Assembly: GCF_021432765.1 (NCBI RefSeq)
Contig: NZ_CP058908.1
Location: forward strand, 2,380,001-2,444,000
Source of the DNA: Pseudomonas phenolilytica
GTDB lineage: Bacteria; Pseudomonadota; Gammaproteobacteria; Pseudomonadales; Pseudomonadaceae
Direction of reading: 5' to 3'
DNA length: 64,000 nt
This document shows, piece by piece, positions 28,625 to 38,224 of this stretch. Made by a program: the position numbers and the translations under genes. A model generated the notes under the pieces. The model made no database searches. It had not been told where the DNA came from and saw nothing but the letters and a program-made list of their open reading frames with translations. How positions within the stretch are numbered: the first letter of the stretch is position 1; each line of letters begins with the position of its first letter.

Positions 28625-29023
28625 TTAAAGATCACGGTCGTGCTGGGGCAGGCCGTCGCGAATCTCGTACCAGTCGGCCTTGGAACCGACGAAGATGTGC
28701 GATTGCGCAGGTACCGGCAGCGGCGAATCGAGCGTGCCGGCAGCGACGCCGACCTCGTGCTCGCGGTTGTCGACGAACAGCAGGTTGGCGCCGCAGCGGA
28801 TGCAGAACGTACGCGTGACATGCTCGGAGGAGTGGTAGACGCCGAGCTGATCCTTGCCGGACATGAAGTGGAAGGCCTCCAGCGGCACGCTCGCGTAGGT
28901 GGCGAAGGCGGCGCCGTGGGCCTTGCGGCACATCTTGCAGTGGCAGTGGGTCAGCGCGTCGATGGGGGCGTCGATGCGATAGCGCACGACGCCACACAGG
29001 CAACTACCGGTATGCGTTTGCAT
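28625..29023 (-). CDS. GFA family zinc protein (glutathione-dependent formaldehyde-activating-like)
   Basis: 132 residues with the zinc ligands of the GFA fold: CLCG near the N-terminus, CHCKMC in the middle, and CIRCG in the C-terminal half. The family includes S-(hydroxymethyl)glutathione synthase-like proteins, but most members are uncharacterised. The ATG at 29023 follows GGAGG at 8 nt. It sits between moxR and the VWA gene on the same strand with gaps of about 50 bp each, probably one transcript. Confidence 0.92.
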   Translation of the reverse strand: MQTHTGSCLCGVVRYRIDAPIDALTHCHCKMCRKAHGAAFATYASVPLEAFHFMSGKDQLGVYHSSEHVTRTFCIRCGANLLFVDNREHEVGVAAGTLDSPLPVPAQSHIFVGSKADWYEIRDGLPQHDRDL

Positions 29024-29075
29024 GGTTTCTTCCTCCAGTGAGTGCGCGGCCGGCTCCACCGGAAACCGGCGTCGA

Positions 29076-29924
<849 letters not shown>

Positions 29925-30065
29925 CGCGGATTCCTTGGGCCGGCCTGGCACGCAGGCGCTTGGTGTGGAATGAAAGAGCCCGACTATAAGTGATGGGCCG
30001 TCGCCTGTGAACGCGAGGGGATTATTCAGTCACTGAATGATCGTTGCTGCGGATTTCGGCCAGAT

Positions 30066-31136
30066 TCAGCGATCGTCGTTTGAGGAACGCTCGAAGCGGG
30101 CGGTGAACGCTTCGACGAAGGCGTTGCGCAGTATGGCAATGATCGCCTGGAACGGGCTGACGTCCGCATCGCGCGTGCTGCCGGACAGCTCGATACGCGT
30201 GGCGAACTGGTCCTCGCGCTGGTTCTGCAACGCTTCCTGGCCGCCGCCGACCACCGCTTCCCAGAGTCCGCGCAGCAGGCTCTTGTCTTCGTTTTCCACG
30301 TCCTGTTCGAGATCGAACACATCGACATTGCGGAACAGCGGCTTGATGTAGCCGTTCAGCCGGCCGTCGGTGGCTTGCACCTCGACGACCAGGTCGCCGC
30401 TGCCGCCGGCGAAATCGAACTTGCCGTAAGCGCGGCTGAAGTCGTTCAGCTGTTTGAGCGCGATATCGGTGGCGCGCAGGTTCAGCTCGAAATCCTCCCA
30501 CTCGGTGAACGGGTCGAAACGTGCCGTGGCTTCTATGGGCGAGCGGTTGAACAGCCTGCCGGTACCTTCGAACGTCGCCACCCGACGGCCTTGCGCGTCG
30601 GTGGTATTGGTCAGGTTGTAGAGCGTGGCGTTGATGCCGCTGGCATAGACGTGTACCGGCGGTTCGGCGGTGAAGTTGCGAAACGACAGCTGGCCCTCGA
30701 TCACGCGGATTTCGTTCAACGTGATCGGCAGCAGGGCGTCCAGCTGGTCGCGCCAGTCGACGCCTTCGCCGGTTTGCGACTCGCCTTTGTCGCCACCGTC
30801 GACGAAGTTCAGTGTCGGCCGCTCGAATTCCACCTCGCCGACCACCGCATGCTCGTGCCACAGCGCGCGCCAGCTGATGGCGATATCGATGCCGGGCGCG
30901 GTGAACAGCGGCGCCTGCACCTGCTTGTCCTTCTTCTCGATCAGGAGCCCCTCGATGCGGTAGGCACCGCGCCACCAGGCCAGGTCGACATCTTCCACCT
31001 GGCCGCGGTACTCGCCCATGTCGGCCAGGTTCTGGTTGAGGTAGTGGCGCACCAGCGGCGGCAGCGCCAGGTGCAGCAGCACCAGCAGCGTGGCGAGGAC
31101 GAGCAGCAGCCACAGTGGCAAATAGCGTCGTTTCAT
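30066..31136 (-). CDS. DUF748/AsmA-like membrane-anchored protein
   Basis: 356 residues. One N-terminal membrane helix ([21 protein letters not shown]) anchors a long periplasmic part rich in beta strands. Segments such as [37 protein letters not shown] and the repeated strand pattern resemble DUF748/AsmA-like proteins, linked in other bacteria to envelope lipid transport. Assignment is by pattern and not certain. The start at 31136 has only a weak GGA site. It diverges from cysK. Confidence 0.8.
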   Translation of the reverse strand: MKRRYLPLWLLLVLATLLVLLHLALPPLVRHYLNQNLADMGEYRGQVEDVDLAWWRGAYRIEGLLIEKKDKQVQAPLFTAPGIDIAISWRALWHEHAVVGEVEFERPTLNFVDGGDKGESQTGEGVDWRDQLDALLPITLNEIRVIEGQLSFRNFTAEPPVHVYASGINATLYNLTNTTDAQGRRVATFEGTGRLFNRSPIEATARFDPFTEWEDFELNLRATDIALKQLNDFSRAYGKFDFAGGSGDLVVEVQATDGRLNGYIKPLFRNVDVFDLEQDVENEDKSLLRGLWEAVVGGGQEALQNQREDQFATRIELSGSTRDADVSPFQAIIAILRNAFVEAFTARFERSSNDDR

Positions 31137-31261
31137 GGCGATCCGGTAGCGCGGTCTGTTCAAGATGGACCGCCGGCCCGCGCGGCGAGTTCGGCTGGAC
31201 GACGCGCAGGAGTGCGCATAGGCTTTCTGGCCTTGGTTTTCTTTCGCGCAGGGACAGACTG

Positions 31262-32236
31262 ATGAGCCGCATCTACGCCGACAACGCACGCTCCATCGGC
31301 AACACGCCGCTGGTAATGATCAACCGCCTGGGTCCCAAGGGCGTGAGCATCCTGGCCAAGATCGAAGGCCGCAACCCCGGCTATTCGGTCAAGTGCCGCA
31401 TCGGCGCCGGAATGATCTGGGACGCCGAGGAGACTGGCCGTCTCAAGCCGGGCATGACCATCGTCGAGCCGACCTCCGGCAACACCGGCATCGGCCTGGC
31501 CTTCGTCGCCGCCGCGCGCGGCTACAAGCTGATGCTGACCATGCCGGCATCCATGAGCCTGGAGCGGCGCAAGGTGCTCAAGGCGCTCGGCGCCGAGCTG
31601 GTGCTGACCGAGCCGGCGCTCGGTATGAAGGGCGCGATCGACAAGGCGACCGAGATTGCCGCGTCCGATCCCGAACGCTACTTCCTGCCGCAACAGTTCG
31701 AGAACCCGTCGAACCCGGGCATTCATGAGCGCACCACCGGTCCGGAAATCTGGAACGACACCGACGGCGGCGTCGATGTGCTGGTCGCCGGCGTGGGCAC
31801 CGGCGGCACCATCACCGGCGTTTCACGCTACATCAAGAACACCAAGGGCAAGCAGATCGTCAGCGTGGCGGTCGAGCCGACCAGCTCGCCGGTGATTACC
31901 CAGGCCCTGGCGGGTGAGGAGATCAAGCCGAGTCCGCACAAGATCCAGGGCATCGGCGCCGGTTTCGTGCCGAAGAACCTCGACCTGTCGCTGATCGACC
32001 GCGTCGAGCTGGTGGATGACGAGGAGGCCAAGAACATGGCCCTGCGTTTGATGCGCGAGGAAGGCATTCTCTGTGGCATTTCCTGCGGCGCGGCGATGGC
32101 GGCTGCCGTGCGCCTGGCCGAGCGCCCGGAAATGCAGGGCAAGAACATCGTGGTGATCCTGCCGGACTCGGGCGAGCGCTACCTGTCGACCATGCTGTTC
32201 GCCGACCTGTTCAGCGAGCAGGAGCTGGTGCAGTAA
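31262..32236 (+). CDS. cysK: Cysteine synthase A (O-acetylserine sulfhydrylase)
   Basis: 324 residues, very close to E. coli CysK throughout. The PLP-binding lysine is Lys44 in YSVKCR; the substrate loop is [10 protein letters not shown], the phosphate-binding loop [14 protein letters not shown], and the C-terminal serine motif GISCGAAM. The ending [13 protein letters not shown] matches the family. It makes cysteine from O-acetylserine and sulfide in the cytoplasm. AGGGA lies 7 nt before the ATG. Confidence 0.97.
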   Translation: MSRIYADNARSIGNTPLVMINRLGPKGVSILAKIEGRNPGYSVKCRIGAGMIWDAEETGRLKPGMTIVEPTSGNTGIGLAFVAAARGYKLMLTMPASMSLERRKVLKALGAELVLTEPALGMKGAIDKATEIAASDPERYFLPQQFENPSNPGIHERTTGPEIWNDTDGGVDVLVAGVGTGGTITGVSRYIKNTKGKQIVSVAVEPTSSPVITQALAGEEIKPSPHKIQGIGAGFVPKNLDLSLIDRVELVDDEEAKNMALRLMREEGILCGISCGAAMAAAVRLAERPEMQGKNIVVILPDSGERYLSTMLFADLFSEQELVQ

Positions 32237-32297
32237 CCCCTCCCCACGGCGGGCTTGGGACGCATGTGTCTGCGTCCACTGGCTCGCCCGGCGGCGT

Positions 32298-33212
32298 TCA
32301 TGTCCGTCCATCCGTGGCGGGCACCGGTTGCGCCGGCGCCTGCTTCAGGACCAGCCACAACGCCAGCGCTATCAGCGCGCCACCATAGACGTAGGCCCAG
32401 GACAGCGGCTCGCCGAGCAGCAAAGCGCCCCAGAACACACCGAACGGCGGAATGATGAAGGTGACGGTCAGGGTCTTGACCGGGCCGATATCGGCGAGCA
32501 GGCGGAAGTACAGAATGTACGCAAACGCCGTGCAGACCACGCCGAGGCCGATCAGGCTCAGCCATACGGAACCGCCGCCCCAGCTTGCCGGCGGCGCCTG
32601 CAGGAGCGATACACCGAACAGCGGAAGCAGGCAGAGCGTGGCACCGGCCTGACTGCCGAACGCCACCAGCTCGCTACCGAGGCCGCCGTGATGGTTGATC
32701 CAGCGCCGCGTCAGAAAGCCACCGAGCCCGTAGCAGGCGGTCGCGCCGAGGCAGGCGAGGGCGCCGATCAAAAGATCGGCATCGAATGACACCGGCCCGG
32801 TGCGCGTCAGCACCATCACGCCGGCCAATCCGCAGAGCACCCCGACGACCTTGGCCAGCGTCAGCTCCTCGGCGAAGAACAGCGCGCCGATGAGCACGCC
32901 CATCAGCGGCGTCGTCGCATTGAAGATCGCCGAATAGCCGGCCGGCAGCAGCTGGGCGGCGAGCGCGTACAACGCGAAGGGAACGCCGGAATTGATCACG
33001 CCGAGCAATAGGCACAGGCCGAGCTTGCCGCGAAAATCCCAGCGAGTGCGCCACGCCAGCAAGATCACCAGCAGCCCGAGGGTGGCCAGCACAACGCGGA
33101 AGAAGGCGGTGGGAAAGGTCCCGAGCACCGGGGCGATCACCCGCATGAACAGAAAGCTGGCACCCCAGATGGCGGCCAGGCTGATGAGGCGGAACAGGTC
33201 GATGGCTCGCAT
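32298..33212 (-). CDS. EamA/DMT family transporter
   Basis: 304 residues with about ten membrane helices arranged as two EamA repeats. The N-terminal AAIWGASFLFMRV is the usual start of the family, and the second repeat ends in GEPLSWAYVYGGALIALALW. The ATG at 33212 has AGGAG at 6 nt; a much longer upstream frame is not coding. Substrate is unknown; relatives export amino acids or metabolites. It is convergent with cysK. Confidence 0.92.
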   Translation of the reverse strand: MRAIDLFRLISLAAIWGASFLFMRVIAPVLGTFPTAFFRVVLATLGLLVILLAWRTRWDFRGKLGLCLLLGVINSGVPFALYALAAQLLPAGYSAIFNATTPLMGVLIGALFFAEELTLAKVVGVLCGLAGVMVLTRTGPVSFDADLLIGALACLGATACYGLGGFLTRRWINHHGGLGSELVAFGSQAGATLCLLPLFGVSLLQAPPASWGGGSVWLSLIGLGVVCTAFAYILYFRLLADIGPVKTLTVTFIIPPFGVFWGALLLGEPLSWAYVYGGALIALALWLVLKQAPAQPVPATDGRT

Positions 33213-33368
33213 GTGGCGCTCCTGTCGCGGAGCGGCAAGTGTTGTCGGTGCCCGCGCAGCCGGCAAGCCGGAAGCGACTTTCAAAGCCAGTGCCTGACGG
33301 TCGGCCGACTTTCCTTGCGCGGGGGCACTGGCTAAGCTCGCCATTCCTTCCTTGCCGCAGAGACTCCC

Positions 33369-35087
33369 ATGGAGCAGCAACCGGCTACCGAAATCGCCCG
33401 GCAGATACTGCTGGGCTTCGATGACTACCGCGAGCAGTTCCGCCTGATTACCGAGGGCGCGCGGGCGCGCTTCGAGCAGGCGCAGTGGCAGGAGGCGCAA
33501 CAGGCCTCGGCGGCACGGATCGCGCTCTACGAGCAGAAGGTCAGCGAAACCCACCGCCGCCTGCTGGCGCGTTTCCCCAAGGAGCCGCTGCTTCAGGTCG
33601 AGTACTGGCCGCAGATCAAGAGCGCCTACATCGAACAAATCAATCCGCGCTTCGACGATGAGCTGTCCGAAACCTGGTACAACTCGATCTTCTGTCGGCT
33701 GTTCAGCCACGATTGCATCAGCGACGGCACCATGTTCATCCATACCACCCGCCCGTCGGCTCAGGCCCGCCAGCGGGTGGCGCAGACGCGCAAGTATTTG
33801 CCCAAGGGCGATCTGACCGGCGCGCTGGAGCAGATACTCGACGACTTCGCCTTCGCCGTGCCCTATGCCGACCGAGCGGGCGATCTGGCGCGGCTGCAGG
33901 GGCAGCTCTGCGATTCGCTGCCGGACTGGGTGTGCAAGGACCCCGAGCTAACCATCGAGCTGTTCGCTTCGGTGCTCTACCGCAACAAGGGCGCCTACCT
34001 GATCGGCCGCATCTTTACGCGTGACGAGCAATGGCCGCTGGCGATCCCGCTGCTGCACCGCGAGGGCAAAGGCATCGTCGCCGATGCGCTGATCACCGAC
34101 GAGGCGGAAGTGTCGATCATCTTCTCCTTCACGCGCTCGTACTTCATGGTCGAGGTGCCGATTCCGCTGGAGTTCATTGGCTTCCTCAAACGCATCCTGC
34201 CCGGCAAGCACATCGCCGAGCTGTACACCTCGATCGGCTTCTACAAGCAGGGCAAGTCGGAGTTCTACCGCGCGCTGATCAACCACCTGGCCGGCACCGA
34301 CGACCGATTCATCATGGCGCCCGGCGTGCGCGGAATGGTGATGAGCGTGTTCACCCTGCCGGGCTTCAACACAGTGTTCAAGGTCATCAAGGACCGCTTC
34401 TCGCCGATCAAGAGTGTCGACCGCGCCACCGTGATCGAGAAGTACCGCTTGGTGAAGAACGTCGACCGGGTAGGGCGCATGGCCGATACCCAGGAGTTTG
34501 CCGATTTCCGATTTCCCGTTTCCAAGTTCGACCCCGATTGCCTGGCCGAACTGCTGGAGGTTGCGCCGTCGACCGTGCAGGTACAGGACGACACGGTGCT
34601 GGTGCGCCACTGCTGGACCGAACGACGCATGACGCCGCTGAATCTCTACCTGGAAAACGCCAGCGAACAGCAGTGCATCGAGGTACTGGAGGACTACGGA
34701 CTGGCGATCAAGCAGCTGGCGGCGGCGAATATCTTTCCCGGCGACATGCTGCTGAAGAACTTCGGCGTCACCCGCCACGGCCGCGTGGTGTTCTACGACT
34801 ACGACGAAATCTGCTTTCTCACCGAGGTGAACTTCCGACACATCCCGCCGCCACGCTACCCGGAGGACGAGATGGCCTCCGAGCCCTGGTACTCGGTCGG
34901 TCCCAACGACGTGTTTCCCGAAGAGTTTCCGCGCTTTCTCTTCACCGATCCGGCGTTGCGTCGGCTGTTCGCGCGGTTGCATGGCAACCTGTACGACGCC
35001 GATTACTGGAAGGGGCTGCAGGAGGCCATTCGCGCCGGCAAGGTGATCGACGTGTTCCCGTATCGTCGCAAGGGTGAGCGCTACTGA
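33369..35087 (+). CDS. aceK: Isocitrate dehydrogenase kinase/phosphatase
   Basis: 572 residues, as expected for AceK (E. coli 578). Family segments are seen over the full length, including [15 protein letters not shown] at the N-terminus, the regulatory half with [12 protein letters not shown], and the ATP-binding/catalytic half with [32 protein letters not shown] and [10 protein letters not shown]. It phosphorylates and dephosphorylates isocitrate dehydrogenase to direct carbon into the glyoxylate bypass. It is a lone gene here, not linked to aceA/aceB. Confidence 0.97.
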   Translation: MEQQPATEIARQILLGFDDYREQFRLITEGARARFEQAQWQEAQQASAARIALYEQKVSETHRRLLARFPKEPLLQVEYWPQIKSAYIEQINPRFDDELSETWYNSIFCRLFSHDCISDGTMFIHTTRPSAQARQRVAQTRKYLPKGDLTGALEQILDDFAFAVPYADRAGDLARLQGQLCDSLPDWVCKDPELTIELFASVLYRNKGAYLIGRIFTRDEQWPLAIPLLHREGKGIVADALITDEAEVSIIFSFTRSYFMVEVPIPLEFIGFLKRILPGKHIAELYTSIGFYKQGKSEFYRALINHLAGTDDRFIMAPGVRGMVMSVFTLPGFNTVFKVIKDRFSPIKSVDRATVIEKYRLVKNVDRVGRMADTQEFADFRFPVSKFDPDCLAELLEVAPSTVQVQDDTVLVRHCWTERRMTPLNLYLENASEQQCIEVLEDYGLAIKQLAAANIFPGDMLLKNFGVTRHGRVVFYDYDEICFLTEVNFRHIPPPRYPEDEMASEPWYSVGPNDVFPEEFPRFLFTDPALRRLFARLHGNLYDADYWKGLQEAIRAGKVIDVFPYRRKGERY

Positions 35088-35281
35088 GGCGCGTGCCGGC
35101 GAGCGATCTTTGAACGCTTGCGCACGGGCGGCGGTCGCAACTAGCAGGAGGCGCGGCTCATGCGTGGCCGAGGAGCACCGCTTGCGTTACGAGGCGGGCA
35201 ATTGGCCCCGAGTTGGATTACGCTGTTGATGAAGCCGGCATGGCTCCGATGTGGCCCGTTATCAAGCAGGAGGGTTCGACC

Positions 35282-35407
35282 ATGAAAGCAAGGCTCAGAG
35301 AAATGTGCTGGAAGCTGGCTGTTACGCTCGGGCTGGTCGAGCCGCCGCGCATGCAGCCCATCCCCATCCGCGCGGAACGCGACCCCGCCGCACAACGGCG
35401 CCGGTAA
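35282..35407 (+). CDS. Small 41-residue basic protein
   Basis: A short frame that starts at an ATG with a near-perfect AGGAGG at 8 nt. The product (MKARLREMCWKLAVTLGLVE, then PPRMQPIPIRAERDPAAQRRR) has an amphipathic basic N-terminal helix and a Pro/Arg-rich tail. It is located 194 bp after aceK and just before the convergent GST gene. The strong ribosome binding site is the main evidence; function is unknown. Confidence 0.6.
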   Translation: MKARLREMCWKLAVTLGLVEPPRMQPIPIRAERDPAAQRRR

Positions 35408-35423
35408 GCCGATAGCGCAATCG

Positions 35424-36101
35424 TCAGCCCTGCCGTTGCGGTTGCGCCGGTCCGCCTCGTTCGGTGGCACGCTGGTAAGCCGGGCGTTGGCGGATGCGCT
35501 GGAGAAAATCCATCAGACGTGGACGGCTTGCGTCCAGGCCGGCGCGGGCCTGCGCCGCCTCTAGCGGAAAACTCATCTGAATGTCGGCGGCGCTGAACGC
35601 ATCGCCGGCAAACCACTTCGATTGTTCCAGCGCCGCTTCCATGTGATCCAGATGCGTTTTCAGCTGCGGCCCGATGAAGGCCGATTGCGCGCCTTTGGCG
35701 ATGGCGCGCGCCACCGGCCGCACGAAGAACGGTAGCGGCCCCTCGGCGATCCGGTCGAAGACCAGCTTGAGCAGCAGCGGTGGCATCGCCGAGCCTTCGG
35801 CATAGTGCATCCAGTAGCGAAAGCGCAGGTGCTCGGCGCTGCCGCTGGGTGGCATCAGGCGGCCATTGCCGTAGCGCTCCAGCAGGTATTCGAGGATCGC
35901 CGCCGATTCGGCGAGCGTCAGCTCACCGTCCGTCACCACCGGCGATTTGCCGAGCGGATGAACGGCCTTCAGCTCCGGCGGAGCGAGCATGGTCTTCGGG
36001 TCGCGCGCATAGCGTTCGACTTCGTAGAGCAGTTCCAGCTCTTCCAGTAGCCACAGAACGCGGTGCGAGCGGGAATGCTCCAGATGATGGACGGTGATCA
36101 T
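35424..36101 (-). CDS. Glutathione S-transferase
   Basis: 225 residues. The N-terminal thioredoxin-like domain begins ITVHHLEHSRSHRVLWLLEE, with the catalytic Ser/Asn position in HSRSHR, the cis-proline segment GKSPVV and ESAAILEYL for glutathione binding. The C-terminal helical domain carries FAGDAFSAADIQMSF, the conserved N-capping/Asp segment. The ATG at 36101 has GAGGA at 6 nt. It resembles yeast/bacterial Gtt1-type GSTs; substrate unknown. Confidence 0.93.
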   Translation of the reverse strand: MITVHHLEHSRSHRVLWLLEELELLYEVERYARDPKTMLAPPELKAVHPLGKSPVVTDGELTLAESAAILEYLLERYGNGRLMPPSGSAEHLRFRYWMHYAEGSAMPPLLLKLVFDRIAEGPLPFFVRPVARAIAKGAQSAFIGPQLKTHLDHMEAALEQSKWFAGDAFSAADIQMSFPLEAAQARAGLDASRPRLMDFLQRIRQRPAYQRATERGGPAQPQRQG

Positions 36102-36188
36102 GGCGTTTCCTCGTGACGGCCCGCGGCAAGCATAGACGGCCTGCGCCGATCGGCTCGCTATGGCAGACTGCGCCGCCGAGGTGAAGCC

Positions 36189-36770
36189 ATGTCCCGACCC
36201 CGCTGCCCGCGCTGCCAGCGCCCCCTGATGCAGTGCCTGTGTGCGCTGATTCCGTCGCTCGAGAGCCGAACGCAAGTGCTGATCGTGCAGCACTCGAGCG
36301 AGGCCGGGCACGCGCTCAATACCGCGCGGCTGGCGGCGCTCGGTCTGCGTAATGCGCAGTTGCTCGTCGGCGAACACTTCGAAGAGCCGTGCGGCGATGG
36401 CCGTCCCACCTATCTGCTGTTTCCCGGCGAGGATGCGCTTGAGCTGGGCAGCCTGGCCGGCCGCGCGGAGCCGGTGCGCCTCGTCGTGCCGGACGGCACC
36501 TGGCGCAAGGCGCGCAAGCTGCTGCATGTGAATCCCTGGCTGGCGGCCCTGCCGCGAGTGGCGCTGCCGCCTGGACAGCCGTCGCGCTATCGCCTGCGCA
36601 AGGCGCCGGCGGCCGATGCGCTGTCGACCGTCGAGGCAGTGGCCTTTGCGCTGAACGGGCTGGAGAGCACCACGCGTTTCGAGGCGCTGTTGCGGCCGTT
36701 CGACGCGTTGATCGAAGGGCAGATTGCCGCGATGGGCGAGGAGGTCTATCGCCGCAACCACGCGCGCTGA
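36189..36770 (+). CDS. tapT: DTW-domain tRNA-uridine aminocarboxypropyltransferase
   Basis: 193 residues. The N-terminal zinc-type cluster (CPRCQRPLMQCLC) and the family signature VPDGTWRKARKL (the DTW motif region) identify the DTW family, whose E. coli member makes acp3U at position 47 of tRNA using S-adenosylmethionine. Other conserved segments are QHSSEAGHALNTARL and YRLRKAP. It is divergent from the GST gene across an 87-bp gap. The specific tRNA target is inferred from family. Confidence 0.92.
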   Translation: MSRPRCPRCQRPLMQCLCALIPSLESRTQVLIVQHSSEAGHALNTARLAALGLRNAQLLVGEHFEEPCGDGRPTYLLFPGEDALELGSLAGRAEPVRLVVPDGTWRKARKLLHVNPWLAALPRVALPPGQPSRYRLRKAPAADALSTVEAVAFALNGLESTTRFEALLRPFDALIEGQIAAMGEEVYRRNHAR

Positions 36771-36822
36771 CAGCCTTGTGAGGCTGTTGGTGCATAAGCT
36801 GCCTCGCCCTTTCAACAACCGG

Positions 36823-38175
36823 TTAGCGCTCGCGTAGCGCCTCGTAACGGGCCTTGAGCACCGGCTTGAGCATGTAGTCGAGGACGCTCTTCTGCCCGGT
36901 GATGATGTCCACCGTGGCGACCATGCCGGGAATGATGACCAGCGGACGCTCGGGCGAACCCAGGACGTTCTTCTCGGTGCGCACCTGGATCAGGTAGAAG
37001 CTGCGGCCTTCGCGGTCGGTGATGGTGTCGGCGCTGATCAGCTCCAGGTTCGCCTTCAGGCCGCCGTAGATGGTGTAGTCATAGGCGCTGAATTTCACCA
37101 TCGCGCGCTGGCCCGGATGCAGGAAGGCGATGTCCTGCGGGCGTACGCGCGCTTCGATCAGCAGGTTGTCTTCCAGCGGCACGATCTCCAGCAAGTTGCT
37201 GCCCGGTTGCACCACGCCGCCGATGGTATTTACGTTCAGCTGCTTGATCACGCCGTGCACCGGCGAGACGACGGAGGTGCGGCTGACGCGATCCTGAATC
37301 GCCACGCTGGTCGCGGTGATCTTCTGCAGGTGCGTGCGGGTCTCGTTCAGTTCCTTGAAGGCGTCGGCGCGAAAGGCCAGTTCGGACTGCTCGATGCGGC
37401 TCTGGATTTCCTTCGCCGCCGCTTCGGCGCGCGGCAGGGCGAGGGTGGTTGCATCCAGCGCGCCGCGCACGTCCACCATGCTGCGGCGCAGGCGCAGGAT
37501 CTCCACTTCCGATACCGCACCGGCCGCAACCAGCGGGCTGGACATGTTCAGTTCCTGCTGGATCAGCCCGAGACTGGCGCGGTATTGCTGCTGCTTGGAG
37601 CGAAACTCCGCGACTTCCTGCTGCTTCTGTGCCAGTTGCTCGCGCAGGATGCTCTGCTCGCTCTGCAGGCGCTGCTGGCGTGACTGATAGAGCGCCATCT
37701 GATCCTCGGCCAGCTGCGGCTGGGCGCGCGTGATCGCCTCCGAGAGCACCAGCGGCGTGCCTTCGGCCTCCGCGGTGAGCCGCTCGACGTGGGCTTGCAG
37801 GGCGAGGCGCTCGACTTCCGACTCCTCCTGATTTGAAAGAAAACGGGTGTCGTCCAGGCGCAGCAGCATGTCGCCCTTGTTCACCACCTGGCCCTCACGC
37901 ACGAAGATTTCCGCGACGATGCCGCCTTCCAGGTTCTGGATCGTCTGCACCTTGCTCGACGGAATGGCCTTGCCCTCGCCAGTGGTGACTTCGTCGAGCA
38001 CGGCGAAGTGCGCCCAGGTCAGCGCGGCGGCGATCAGCAATGCCACCAGCCATACCGTCAACCGGCTGATCCACGGCGAGTCCTCGAGGATCGCGCCCTG
38101 TAGCGCCGGCATGAACTCGGCGTCCTGCCGCGTTCGCGCGGCGCCGGGGAAATAGACCCAGGGAAAGAACCTCAT
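36823..38175 (-). CDS. lapC: LapC-like type I secretion membrane-fusion protein (HlyD family)
   Basis: 450 residues. One membrane helix near residues 37-55 (LTVWLVALLIAAALTWAHF) is followed by the lipoyl-like half NLEGGIVAEIFVREGQVV, a long coiled-coil hairpin (about 125-300, EEVERLALQAHVERL-type heptads), the return lipoyl segment VVSPVHGVIKQLNV, and the C-terminal beta-barrel ending in IIPGMVATVDIITGQKSVLDY. It bridges the LapB ATPase and LapE outer-membrane pore to export the LapA adhesin. GGGAG is 7 nt before the ATG. Last gene of the lapE-lapB-lapC operon. Confidence 0.95.
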   Translation of the reverse strand: MRFFPWVYFPGAARTRQDAEFMPALQGAILEDSPWISRLTVWLVALLIAAALTWAHFAVLDEVTTGEGKAIPSSKVQTIQNLEGGIVAEIFVREGQVVNKGDMLLRLDDTRFLSNQEESEVERLALQAHVERLTAEAEGTPLVLSEAITRAQPQLAEDQMALYQSRQQRLQSEQSILREQLAQKQQEVAEFRSKQQQYRASLGLIQQELNMSSPLVAAGAVSEVEILRLRRSMVDVRGALDATTLALPRAEAAAKEIQSRIEQSELAFRADAFKELNETRTHLQKITATSVAIQDRVSRTSVVSPVHGVIKQLNVNTIGGVVQPGSNLLEIVPLEDNLLIEARVRPQDIAFLHPGQRAMVKFSAYDYTIYGGLKANLELISADTITDREGRSFYLIQVRTEKNVLGSPERPLVIIPGMVATVDIITGQKSVLDYMLKPVLKARYEALRER

Positions 38176-38224
38176 GCCAAAACTCCCGCAGACAGGGCAC
38201 AGGGATACCGCATGGCACAGACCG

